A stretch of 64,000 bases of DNA. Origin: Mastigamoeba balamuthi (Eukaryota; Evosea; Mastigamoebida; Mastigamoebidae). Of this stretch, positions 47,163 through 57,013 are shown in pieces (position 1 is the first letter of the stretch; each line of letters opens with the position of its first letter). The notes under the pieces were generated by a model. That model was not told the DNA's origin. It saw only the letters and a program-made list of their open reading frames with translations, and did no database searches. The DNA lies in assembly GCA_902651635.1 (NCBI GenBank), contig CACRSC010000004.1, positions 412,046 to 476,045 of the forward strand. Direction: 5' to 3'. Position numbers and translations under genes: made by a program.

Positions 47163-50051
47163 GTGTTGCGGTCGTCACAGCTCTCCGTACACGTGCGCCT
47201 GCACGCGCCCGACGGCCGCACCGCGGACCACACGCTGCCGGCGCTCTGCGCGCTCTCGGACGCGCTGCACCGCCTCGCCGCCGTCGAGGGCTTCGGCGCG
47301 CGCACCGCACGCGTCCGCGGCGACGACCAGCGCTCCGAGTGCGCGTTCCGCACGCTCGACTCGTTCGCGGACGTCGAGGACTGCGTCCACGTCGACGTGG
47401 GGCGCCTGCGCGCCGCCCCCGAGCGCCGCGCGAGCGTCTGCGGCGCCCGCGCCTGCGCCCGGGCTGCCGGCGGACTCGCCGCGTCTGCGAGCGGTTCCCG
47501 CGGGCCGCGCGACGCTTCCAGCGACTCTGAGGACGCCAGAGGTGCGCCCCGGGTGCTCCGCGGGGGGGTCTGCGCGCGCGGTGGTGCCCCCGGCCTCTGT
47601 TCGCCGCTGTTCGCTTCGGCTTTTCCGGAACAATCGCCATAACTGCTCCCGTTAGAGCGATGCGTGCAGTTGTGACGCCGCTGCGTGGAAACTGCACCCC
47701 CTTTAACTGGTAGCCCTGTCTGGAAAAACTGCCGTTGCGCGCCGCGAGGGTCCGCCTGGGGGCGGGCCCGGAGGGAGGGGGTGCGCGAGGCTGCAGCGGG
47801 GGTGTAAGGGGGTCAGGATTTCCGGGAGAGTGTTATTCCACAGGCACCGGGGGGGGGGGTCTTTTCCGGTGCATTGTGCGCAGGCGACGGCCAGAGAGAG
47901 AGAGAGAGAGAGGAGATGGATGGGCGGCCCAGAGAGCCGGATCCGCGGGTTGGGATGGGGGGAGGGCCGGGGCTCCGGAGACCAGGCCGCAGGGGTCTTG
48001 TGGGGGGAGGGGCTGGGGCGGCAGCGGAATGGTGGGATCGCTCTGCCTCTGGCATGGAATTCGGTGCAGAGCGTGTATGTGCACATCACAGTCACCAGGA
48101 AAAGCGCGTGCAGCTGCGTGGTCATTTGCAGGGAATAATGCCATACCGGCACATACACACAACACGCTTTCCTCGTGGTTTTCCTTCTGGGTGCGGCCGA
48201 CTGGTGATGTGTGTGGAATGAACGTGAGATGCAGACGTCGGCGTGCCCTTTTCGCGCCGGTTTTCACCCCCTGAGCCCCCCAAGGGTTCTTCACTCACAA
48301 AGACAATCACCCCCTCTCTCAACCCTGTGCACACCTGTGTGCAGAGGACGTCAGGGCACGCAAAGTCCTCGTGCGGGTGCACATGGAGAGGGAGACCGCC
48401 GCCTCGCTGGGCGCGTGCTGCCGCGGAGAGCCCGCGGGCCCCGCCCTCGCGCACTCGTTCGCCAGCACGCGCACGCTCTCGCACGTGCTGCGGCGCTTCT
48501 CGCAGCGCTTCGGCCTCGCGGGCTCGGAGCTCGAGCTGAGCGCCGGCGCCTCGCTGCCCGCCCTGCGCCCGCGCGCCCGCGTCCTCGAGCTCTCGTGGGC
48601 CCACGGCGAGCCGCTGGACCTCCTCTGCAGGCCGCGGGAGCCGCAGCCGCCGCCCCCGTGCTGCTGCATCTCGCAGTCGGCGTCCTCGGCGTCGCTTGCG
48701 TCACTGCCGCTGACGACGTCGCTGTCGTCGTCGTCGCTGCTGCTCCCGCGCGGCTCGAAGATGTCGATGTCGATGTCGCTGTCGGCGTCGGCGGTGTCGC
48801 TGCCGCCTGCGGGGGCGCGCGCGGGGGCGGCGGCGGGGGCGACGGTGCTGCGGCGGTGGCTGGAGCGCAGGGGCGTGCAGTGGGCGAGCGTGGCGGCGGC
48901 GCTGGGGGCGTGCGGCGTGGCGTCGCTCGCGGACTTCGCCGCGGTGGCCGCGGACAAGCAGCTCGCGTTCAGCGCGTGCGCGGGCGACGTGGTGCTGGCC
49001 AGGAGGTGCTGGCTGCTGGCGCCCGCGGCCGCCGCGGGGGTCCAGCTGGCGCGCAGGCCGTGGGCCGACGTCAAGAGCGCTGCCGCCCAGCCCGCGCGGC
49101 GGCGGGCGAGGCAGTGCAGGTTCCGCACGCCGTCGTGGGCGAGCCCCAAGAAGATCGCCTCCCCGCGCGGCATCATCGAGTCGCTCAAGAAGGTGAGTGC
49201 TGGGGGTGGGGAGAGGGGGCTTGAGGGCTCTGTGACACTGTTTGGGGTGCGGAGAGGGCACTCACGTCGTCCCGGTTGGTGCGCAGCGGACGCTGACGCT
49301 GCTGGAGACGCCGCTGGACCTGTCGGCGCTGAAGCAGAGCTCGCACTTCCCGACGCTGCGCCACGTGCGCACCAAGTCGGACTGCGTGCTGCGGGGCGAG
49401 TGCGAGTCGCCGCTGTCCGTGCGCGCGGCGATGGCGGTCTCGCCGAGGTCCGACACTGCCGGCAGCCTCAGCGGCACCCCGCTGCTGCCCTCGCCGAGAG
49501 CGGGCGTGCTCAACAGGTCGTGCGCGCTGCTGCCGTGCGCGGCGACCCCGGCGGACAGCCTGGGGCAGCAGCAGGTGCCAGCGCAGCACCTGACGCCCTC
49601 GCCGCTGCTCAAGTCGCAGCCCACGGAGACCAAGGACAACGACAACAGCTCGCCGCTGCGGTTCGAGCAGAAAAAGGGCAAGCACAGGAGGGCCAAGTCG
49701 ATGGGGTTCAAGGGAGCGCCGGACCTGAACGGGTTCGGCGACCTCGCCCCTCCGTCGTACCCCGCGACAGAAAAGTCGGAGGGCCCGAGTTTTGTGGGCG
49801 ACTCGCTGTCGGAGAAGAAGTCCGGCCACAGGAAGAGGTTGTCCTTCTCGGCGCTGTTCTCGACAGGGCGGAAGAAGTCCACACAGCAACAGCAACAACA
49901 GCAGCAGGACGCAACGTCACAGACGACCTCGCAGGCAGCCCAGGGCAGCAGCACAGCCGCAGCTGCTACAACGCTGCCGGGAGCTGCCAACCCGCAGAAG
50001 CCGGCGCCCAGGTTCTCCATCCTCCGACTCTTCTGGTCGAAACGCTCGTGA
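47163..50051 (+). CDS. Protein with two ubiquitin-like regions and a phospho-site-rich tail, family unknown
   Basis: Three exons are supported: up to 47541, 48345-49192 and 49287-50051. The 803-nt and 94-nt introns keep the frame (DAR then EDVRARKVLVRVH). Third codon positions are almost all G or C, which supports coding. Exon 1 begins LSVHVRLHAPDGRTADHTLP followed by a helix-like stretch and VHVDVGRL. Exon 2 begins VLVRVHMERE, then FASTRTLSHVLRRFSQRFGL and RARVLELSWAHGEPLDLL. Both look like ubiquitin-fold (UBX/RBD-like) modules, but I cannot name the family. After low-complexity Ser runs comes VLRRWLERRGVQWASVAAAL. The last exon has basic Ser motifs (RRAKSMGF, RKRLSFSAL) suited to basophilic kinases, poly-Gln, and a basic end (ILRLFWSKRS). 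The 5' end is not found; translation from 47163 would start at GTG. Confidence 0.6.
47542..48344 (+). other. Unusually long intron (803 nt) with a GA repeat
   Basis: Most introns here are 40-90 nt. This one starts GTGCGCCCC and ends TGTGTGCAG, and joins codons in frame. It includes G-rich stretches and an AG dinucleotide run. I see no nested gene: possible short frames lack codon bias. Confidence 0.6.
47893..47913. repeat. AG dinucleotide microsatellite
   Basis: About ten AG units lie inside the long intron of the ubiquitin-like gene. Confidence 0.8.
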
Positions 50052-50340
50052 TGCGCAACATCATTCGATTCTGTGTACAGCCCCGGGATCCCTCCCAACT
50101 GCGCGCACTGGATATGTAACGCCTAGTATCTCACACACCACACAACGGGCACCAAGGCAGTGCACACGCACGCAAATGCACCGGAACACAACACAAAACA
50201 CAACAACTAACCCAACACAGGCTTAAAATTCGTCTTTAAACAGGAAAATCTGCTCTTTTTTGTCGCTCTGCAGAGGGTTGCGATAAAACGGGTGAATTCA
50301 CACAAGGGTAGGCTAGGGGGGGCTTGGCTGCGCCGACGCC

Positions 50341-52650
50341 CTAGGCGTCGACCAGGAAGCCTATGTTCATGCGCCTGGCCGCCGCCATGTCCACGGAAGA
50401 GCGGGGCGTCTGCGCGATGGTGTCCTCGGGCTGCGAGGTGCAGGCGAGCGGCGCCAGCACGATGGGCGGCAGGTGCGGCGCCGTCGCCGACTGCAGGTAC
50501 GACGACGGCGGCGTGCGCTCCACGACGACGGCCTCGGACTTGGCCGCGACGAGGCGCTGCGGGTGCACGTAGAGCGGCCCGCACCTGCCGGGCACGCTGA
50601 CGCGGTACATCCACTGGCAGAGCGGCATCTCGAGGCACTCCTCGACAAACGACGGCGCCCACGACTCGTCCTCGACCATTACGTATACGCGGTCGCCCAC
50701 GGCGTAGGCCTGCGACGACGGCGCCGGCACGGGGACGCCCTGCGCCTGGCACTGCCCGATGTACCGCGCCGAGAGCGCGTGCATGTCGCCGCTCCACCCG
50801 AGCCGCGCGAGGAACTTGGCGCACTCGAGCTGCACGTTGCCCGCCATCTCGACGTCGCGCACCGCCGAGGCCGGGGGCTCGCCCTGCGGCTGCCCGACGA
50901 CCAGCCGTATCGTGTCCGCCCGCAGCGCCGCGCTCCCAAAGACCCCCGACGCCGGCGGCGCGCGCACGCTGGCGCCCAGGAACACGAGCACGTCGCAGTC
51001 GGTCAGGTCCAGCTCCAGCGTCTGCAGCGGCGCCGGCCGGACGGCCCCCGCGCAGCGCGGGCAGCGGCCGGGCGCGGGCTGCTGGCCGAAGCGGTCCGCG
51101 GGGAACTCGGCGGCGCAGGCGGGGTTGGCGCACGAGGCCGCGCGGTGCGCGTCCGAGAGCGCGACGACGAAGCCGGCGGGGATGCCGACAGCGTGCTCGA
51201 CGAGGCCCGGGGGCCCCACAGAGTAGCAGCGCGAGAGCAGGCCGCGGTCGTAGAGCAGCCGCACGAGGATGTGCGCGCACGTCGGGTGCCGCCCGTCGTA
51301 CTCGTCCTCGGCCGCCAGCGGCCCGACGACGGCCACGACCTTGCGCACCTTGCCGCAGTTGATCGCAAAGGCCAGCGACCCCGTGTCAGGCCTGTCCTGC
51401 ACCCAGCTCTCGATCTGCTCCCGAGAAGGGGAGGGGAAGAAAAGGGAAGGAAGGGTTAGAAATATCTCGATGAGATTCCGGGTGGCTGTTTCCCCGAGAT
51501 CCCCAGAGGCCGAGAGGCAGAGGGTGCGGTGCCTACCGCGGCGATCCACGAAAAACGCGAGAAAAGCGTTGGGAAAAGCGTCCCGGCACGTTTATGGAAG
51601 GTGTGGGGGCACCGCGGTGGTGGGGAGAGAAGGAAGAGAAAAAGGGGCGATGCGGACCTTGCGACGTTTCGCGGGCTGCTCGTCCTGCGGGACCATCGAG
51701 GCCACGCGCATGCCGGCGAAGACCGCGGCGATGGCGTCCGAGTACTCGCTCCTCCTGGCAGGCGACCCCGCTGGCACGCCGGCTGGGATCCCAGCGCCGG
51801 CGCCCGGCAGGAGTTGCTGCTGCGGCACCGGAGCCGGAGCGCACCACACCTCGGTCTTGCTCAGCGCCGCACGCCCGTTCTGCGCGGCGCTCTGCACGGC
51901 CTGTGGGGTGCGGTGGAGGGGGGCGCCGGAAGAACCGGGGAGAAGCGGTTGAGAGCGGTGCGCGATGAGGTTCGTCTTCCCCAAAACGAAGGCAGCCCAC
52001 CCCCGTCCAGCCCGGAGGAGCTCAGCTCCCCTTCGTCCCCGATTTCGCGGTCGAACGGAAAAACCAACAAAAAACCAGTCCGGCGGACAAAACACCGGCG
52101 CTCGCGCGCGGCACCGCGAGAACTTGCGGCGCGGCACCGGGCGCGGGGCCGCCCACGCCAGGCGGGGCCCGGGCGCGGTGGAGACGCGCCGGAGGCGTCG
52201 CGGGGGCCGCAGTTGAGAAAAAGGGTACCACGTAGGCACTAGTTACAACCGCCCGGAAAACCCCCCACCAGACGTAAAAAGCCCCGCGAAAATGCTCCTT
52301 TCTTGGGGCCGGAAGGCGCTGGGGGGCGGCGTACCCTGGCGAGCTGCTCCGCCTTGCGCAGCTTGTGCGTCTCGCAGTGCTTGCAGTGCGAGGCCTTTTG
52401 CTGCGGGGGCCACGGGGAAAGCGGAAGTGAGCACGAGGAGAAATGTGGGGGGCGGTGAGGGCTGAGTCAGCGAGACGGGCGGCTAGCAGGGCAGAGGGGA
52501 AAGGGAAGAGCGAAATGCCCGGTCGCCACTGCGCCCCCGCAGCGGGCCGGGCACCCGCCGCACGGGGGGGCCCGCGCCACTCACCTGCGAGTTGGGGAAG
52601 ACCAGCCCGCATGCGCAGCGGTACTTGCCGAGGGCGCCGTTCAGCATCAT
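50341..52650 (-). CDS. Degenerate sirtuin-like protein with N-terminal zinc motif and C-terminal Tudor-like domain
   Basis: The first exons give YRCACGLVFPNSQ, then ASHCKHCETHKLRKAEQLAR, a small Cys/His zinc motif. Two more exons lead to a NLS-like QPAKRRK. The main exon (about 51420-50341) tracks the sirtuin fold: TCAHILVRLLYDRGLLSRCY (SIRT2: HYFMRLLKDKGLLLRCYTQN), GLVEHAVGIP (TLERIAGL), CANPAC...CPRC (the structural zinc site), LDLTDCDVLVFLGASVRAPP (VDLLLVMGTSLQVQP) and DVEMAGNVQLECAKFLARLG (DVAWLGECDQGCLALAELLG). The catalytic QNID is replaced by VGPPG, the catalytic HG by DAH in a shifted context, and no GAGIS NAD motif is visible. So deacylase activity is unlikely. YAVGDRVYVMVEDESWAPSF near 50700 resembles a Tudor or agenet domain. 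A chromatin-binding adaptor is inferred. Confidence 0.72.
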
Positions 52651-52949
52651 TTGTCAAGCGCGCGCTGGGAATGTCTCTGGGCGCTCTCTGCTGGGCTTTC
52701 GCTGCTTTTATGTAAAATGTACTCAAATATTTTGGGGACGGTGACGGAGGGAAATTTATTTTAATAAGTCGGAGACGTGGGCGGCGGAGATGCACTCCGT
52801 GACGTCAGGAGGTACACCCAAAGCCTTTCCGGGGAGTGACTAAATGCACGGTTTTTCATTCCCCGTTTACAAGAAAAGCCGACAGCGGCTCCGCGCGCCG
52901 CGGACCGCGCGCTGCACCGCCAGGTGCCCCCGCGGTGCCCGGTGCCCGC
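52651..52949. promoter_or_regulatory. Upstream region of the sirtuin-like gene
   Basis: This 299-bp interval includes an AT-rich stretch (about 52700-52770, with TTTATTTTAATAAG) that should contain the promoter of the sirtuin-like gene and the 3' end of the PAXX-like gene. Confidence 0.35.
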
Positions 52950-53890
52950 TCAGTCGTCGGCGGAGTCGACGATCTTGGCCCCGGCGGCGCGAAACCTTTG
53001 CAGAGAGAAAACTCGTTACCAAATGCGGTGTTTTCCGATGGAAAAGTACCTTTTGGCGCTGGGGTTGACGAGGCTCATGCCCGGCTTGCGCACGAGGCCT
53101 CCCCTGCGCTTCCCGGCCGCGCCCACGACAGACGCGTGGACCTGCGGCGAGTGCGGCGGTGCCGGAGCGGACGTTGCAACCGCCGCCCGGAGCCTCGCGT
53201 TTTCCGACCTCAATTCGGTAACCTCTACCATTTAACAGAGTTACACTACAATACCCCGAGGAAATGGCACCCGGACCTCGGTCGGCGTCATGCAAACGGT
53301 AGTGCAGGTCGTCGAGCAGCGAGCACACGCGCGAGCGGATGCCATCGGGCCCGTCGTCGACGGCGGCGAGCTCGTACGTGTGCGGGGTCGACTCGGGGGC
53401 GCCGGGGACGGTCAGCGTCACCGACAGAGACGGCTCCAGCGCGCCTACCAGCGTCGACGACTCGAACGCTCTCCGGACCCTCGCGAAGTACTCCGCAGGC
53501 GTGTCCCCCGCGACCCTGAGCGTCTTGATCTGCCCAACCGCACGCAGAATGCGCCAGGCAGAACGTAACGTCATTCTACGAATCCAGTGGAAAAAACACT
53601 ACGTGGTGGTGAACCACGAAACTTGGGGGGCGGTGACGGAAAAAGCGGCGGGGGGTGCCAGGCGCGATTTCCCCCTTAGGGGGGAGGGTGCAACACACGT
53701 GGTCCAGAGTGGCGGACGGCGTGACCGTGAGCTCCCACCAGCTCGAGAGGTCCGTGCAGCTCAGCGTCCAGGGTGCGTCGGCTCCGGCGCGCGCCCACAC
53801 GCACAGGGGGCCCTCGATGCCCTCGGCGCGCACGCGCGCGTGCAGCGAGCTGAACGACCTGAGCGCCGCCGCGACCTCGGCGCTGGACAT
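52950..53890 (-). CDS. PAXX-like non-homologous end-joining factor (XRCC4 superfamily)
   Basis: The start at 53890 gives MSSAEVAAALRSFSSLHARV, then PLCVWARAGADAPWTLSCTD and LSSWWELTVT, which fits the beta-sandwich head of PAXX (FNLYVTDAAELWSTCF). A middle exon (about 53540-53290) has TPAEYFARVRRAFESSTLVG, LSVTLTVPGA and RSRVCSLLDDLHYRLH, and is followed by a short coiled coil (VEVTELRSENARLRAAV). The C-terminus reads RKPGMSLVNPSAKR then, after an intron, FRAAGAKIVDSADD. Human PAXX ends CPGESLINPGFK, KPAGGVDFDET; the PG-x-SL-x-NP motif and overall size (about 200 residues) match. That tail binds Ku at DNA breaks. The aromatic residue of the human VDF is not conserved here. Exon 1/2 joining is approximate. 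Confidence 0.75.
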
Positions 53891-53970
53891 ATTTCCGCAA
53901 AAAGATATTTTGACGGGAACGGTATACCACGGGCCCGGAATCTTGTACAAATCGATTGATTTGCTCCAAC

Positions 53971-55171
53971 TCAGGACTCCTTGGTCGCTCTGATCCCGGG
54001 GACAGCGGCCAGCGACCCGTACTTCTCCGAGGCCCTGCGCAGGATCTCCTGGTCGAAGAGCTTGGTGCCCTGCAGCTGGTTGCCGAGCGTGATCCACCCC
54101 TTGTGCGTGTTGTGCATGCGGCCAAAGAGTTCGAGCTTGCGCGTCCCGGGGCTCATGCGCTCGATCAGCGAGTAGACCTCGTCGGGCTTCCTGCTCGTTT
54201 CGCGCACCTCGCTGACGAGCACGTCGCAGTCGAGCATCCTGTTGAGCTGCGGGTTCCCCTTGATGCCGATGATGCAGTGCTCCTTCGAGTGGTTGAGCCA
54301 GTGGCCCGTGCGCCCCGTGCGGATGATGCGCTGCAGCTGGTTGGTCTTGACCCAGAGCAGCTCCTCCACGACCCGGTACCCCCAGATCGCCAGGCACTCG
54401 CGCCCGACCTCCATCGCCCGCCCCGTCACCCACAGGAACATCAGCCCGTCGTCCATCAGGCTCTGCACGTTGAGCGACTTCATCTCCTCGTCGTTGAGCG
54501 TGCCGTAGGGCAGCTGCGGGGGCTCGTCGGTCAGTGTGAGCAGGCGGGGGGGCGGGCGGACCTCCATGTGTATGTCCCACGGCGGGTCCGCCATGATGAC
54601 ACCGAACTTGCCCAGCACGCTGAGGTCGAGCGAGCGTATGTCGCACGAGATCCACTGCGCGTCGTGCGTCGACCCGCCCGGCGGCACGGGCGTGGGCTCG
54701 GGCAGCGGCACCGAGTGCGCCCTTGGGCATGTCCATGACCGCGTCGACCTCGTAGTGCATGAACTTGCACGTGTCCATGTGCCTGCAGCCGTCGAGGTAC
54801 GAGCAGTCCCCGAGCGTCGGGTCCGTGTGCGCGCGCTCCACCCGCCGCCAGTGCACGCGCGGGCACGCGTACGGCGCCGCTCGAGCGCGGCGGCAGTCCT
54901 CCCGCGTCCCGTGCGAGCAGTACTCGACAATGCACGGCTGCCTGGGGGAGACGAACTGCGCAAGCGCCGATTAATTGCGTCAGAAAGCGCGCCGATGAGG
55001 GGGCGCGGCGGCCGTGCTCACGCGGGCGTGGTGACGGGACTCGAGGTACGACGGCGCGGCGAGGACGGAGACGATCGCGTCGCGCTGCTTAGCGTTGGCG
55101 GCCTCGAGGAACGACTCCCGGCCGAGGAGCCGCTCGACCTCGTCCATAACGCCGCTATCACCCGACTCCAT
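53971..55171 (-). CDS. METTL3: METTL3 (MT-A70): mRNA N6-adenosine methyltransferase catalytic subunit
   Basis: The start at 55171 gives MESGDSGVMDEVERLLGRES. After an intron (55021-54956) a CCCH pair appears: CIVEYCSHGTREDCRRAR and CSYLDGCRHMDTCKFMHYEV. The methyltransferase domain follows: WISCDIRSLDLSVLGKFGVI, MADPPWDIHME (DPPW catalytic motif), LPYGTLNDEEMKSLNVQSL, LFLWVTGRAMEVGRECLAIW, LWVKTNQLQRIIRTGRTGHW, LNHSKEHCIIGIKGNPQ and RKPDEVYSLIERMSPGTRKL. It ends GRMHNTHKGWITLGNQLQG as in METTL3. It writes m6A on nuclear mRNA with METTL14 (not in this window). The head is much shorter than in animals. The join between MDMPK and QWISCDI (54745-54680) needs a frame change that no clean GT-AG pair gives; a GC-AG intron or a base error would fit. 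Confidence 0.93.
54514..54561 (-). other. 48-nt, stop-free, in-frame intron inside METTL3
   Basis: GT..AG boundaries separate DIHME from LPYGT, which are contiguous in METTL3 proteins (DIHMELPYGT). The intron is exactly 16 codons and open, so retention would add 16 residues beside the DPPW active-site loop. Confidence 0.8.
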
Positions 55172-55295
55172 CTTTCAAAAAAAAACCAGCGCCAGCCCTG
55201 AGGAATCTCCTGGCAGCAAATATCCCAGAGATCAACGAGGTTGGCAAATTCCGATTCCACGGGACAAGGACAAACTGCGTGTATTCGCATTAACA

Positions 55296-56825
55296 TTAGG
55301 AACTTTTAGCTGCCGTGAGTTCTTGGTATTCGTTCCTCCAGCCCAGGCGGATACGAACCACCGCGTAGGCGGTCACAGAGAGGCACACGGAAATCGCTGC
55401 CGTGCAGAGGAAGGCCACAAGCGCTCCCAGTTTCTCCACAGCCTCGAGCTTCATGTCTGGCCGTTTGTGGGTTGAGCCTTCTACGCGAGCATCGCAGCAA
55501 AGCGGCAGGGGAGGCGCACCAATCACTGTGCCGCAAGTGTTGAAGTCCCAGCGCGAGTTGGGGATCTCCGTGAAAGGACCGTCCACCAGACCGAAGATGT
55601 AGACCTGTCGTGGCGTCAGCACAGAGCGAGTGGCTGTGGGTGCCCGTACGGTGTGAAGCCCCTGCGAGCACCCGCACTCGACTGTCGTGCTCGGGACACA
55701 CCCGGGGGCCGGGCGAGAGAACGGGCCGATCTGGAGGTCGTCGAGGGTCCACAGCTGCTCCCTGTCGTAGAGGGTGTCCAGGAACCTCTGCCTCGTGACC
55801 TCGTCGTAGAGCCTGCTGGTCTCCTTGAGCACCGCGTGGAACAGCCTGCCGACGATGTAGCCCTCGAGCGAGAGGAAGTCGGGCGCCCTCTGCGGGAACC
55901 TGCGCAGCATGGCCCTCGTGTACCGCACCACGAGCGTCGACGTGCCGTTGACGGGAGACATCACGCTCTCGGACACGTAGATGCCCTCGAGCGACGTGTT
56001 CTCGGCGATCAGCGACTCGCGGAACTGCGAGGCGTCGGTCGACGACAGCGTGAACAGCGGGGGCAGCCCGTCGTCGTCGTCCTTCGGCACCTTCCTCGCG
56101 TCCGCGATGACCCTGCCCAGAGGTCCGCCGTACCCATACAGGATCACCACCTGCGGGTCCTTCTGCAGCACCTCCTGCAGCGCCGCGAGAATCAACTCTG
56201 TTGCAGGGAAGGGGGGGGGGGGGGGGNNNGTAGGGGAAAAAACACCGGAATCAATCTCACCCGGAGTATCTTCGGCGTAGAATGACGTGATCGCGGACCC
56301 GCGGGGGCTGAGCTCGAGCATCGCCTTCTCGAGCGTGCGCTTGAGCTCGGGCCCCGGGTCCTCGCGCTGCGCCACGAGCGCCACCGCCCGCCCCCACCCG
56401 CGCGCCCTGACCGCGTAGGACACGATGGCGGCGATCTCGTCCATGTAGCTGGGCCGGAGGTTCACAGCGACCCCGCTGAAGGGCGTCCGCAGCGAGCCCG
56501 CCCCAGAAGCGGCGCCCAGCAGCGGCGCGCGGGCCTCCTTGGCGACGCGCAGGGCCGCGAGCGAGGCGTCGGTGCCGGTGGTGCACGCCAGCGCGAGGCA
56601 GTCCCACTCGTCGCCGAGCAGCTCCTCGGTGTTGTTGGCGGCGAGCGAGGCGTCGAACTGGTCGTCGAGGGTCACGGGGCCGTTGAAGGAGCCCAGCTCG
56701 TGCGCGGCGGCGATGAGGCCGTCGCGCAGGGCGATGCCGGCGTAGGGGATGTGCGCGGACAGGTCGCAGGTCTGCCCCAGAGTCACGTTGAACAGGAAGA
56801 GGAGGGACTGCACCGCCTCCGCCAT
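55296..56825 (-). CDS. Receptor-like protein: type-I periplasmic-binding-protein fold with one TM helix
   Basis: Two exons (56825-56261 and 56197-55296) give 488 residues. The N-terminus (MAEAVQSLLFLFNVTLGQTC) is a signal peptide. The ectodomain follows the leucine/amino-acid-binding fold of family C GPCRs and natriuretic receptors: AGIALRDGLIAAAHELGSFN, LALACTTGTDASLAALRVAK, APLLGAASGAGSL, YMDEIAAIVSYAVRARGWGR, VVILYGYGGPLGRVIADAR and LSLEGYIVGRLFHAVLKETS. One TM helix (LGALVAFLCTAAISVCLSVT) is close to the C-terminus, with a short basic tail. There is no 7TM, kinase or cyclase domain, so any signalling must use a partner. The single intron contains the 3-base assembly gap. Confidence 0.82.
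   Translation of the reverse strand: MAEAVQSLLFLFNVTLGQTCDLSAHIPYAGIALRDGLIAAAHELGSFNGPVTLDDQFDASLAANNTEELLGDEWDCLALACTTGTDASLAALRVAKEARAPLLGAASGAGSLRTPFSGVAVNLRPSYMDEIAAIVSYAVRARGWGRAVALVAQREDPGPELKRTLEKAMLELSPRGSAITSFYAEDTPGEIDSGVFSPXXPPPPPFPATELILAALQEVLQKDPQVVILYGYGGPLGRVIADARKVPKDDDDGLPPLFTLSSTDASQFRESLIAENTSLEGIYVSESVMSPVNGTSTLVVRYTRAMLRRFPQRAPDFLSLEGYIVGRLFHAVLKETSRLYDEVTRQRFLDTLYDREQLWTLDDLQIGPFSRPAPGCVPSTTVECGCSQGLHTVRAPTATRSVLTPRQVYIFGLVDGPFTEIPNSRWDFNTCGTVIGAPPLPLCCDARVEGSTHKRPDMKLEAVEKLGALVAFLCTAAISVCLSVTAYAVVRIRLGWRNEYQELTAAKSS
56227..56229. other. Assembly gap (NNN) in a G run
   Basis: Three undetermined bases follow a run of about 18 G inside the intron of the receptor-like gene. 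The true length is unknown, but the coding exons are not affected. Confidence 0.95.
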
Positions 56826-57013
56826 CTCTTTCAAGTTTCTGTGTGCTGCTCCTCGCTCTCTGCGCACCCCCAGATTCTTTTGCGGTGCCCACATATCCAC
56901 ACCTGGGCTGCGGATTCACACGCCGTTTTGGTTCCAATAGCGGGTGCTCTGTTGAAGCTGTGCTGCAAGGGGGAGGGCAGAGGGCGCAAGACAGACATGG
57001 CGCAGGGGGTCGT

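Noticed and set aside
47893-47913. AG run as part of a coding or regulatory array
   Set aside because: It lies in an intron and is a plain microsatellite.
50341-51420. Active NAD-dependent deacylase
   Set aside because: The fold is recognisable but the NAD and catalytic motifs are absent in every frame I read.
56200-56230. G run and NNN as a sign of a broken receptor gene
   Set aside because: Both are in the intron; the flanking exons join in frame to 488 residues.
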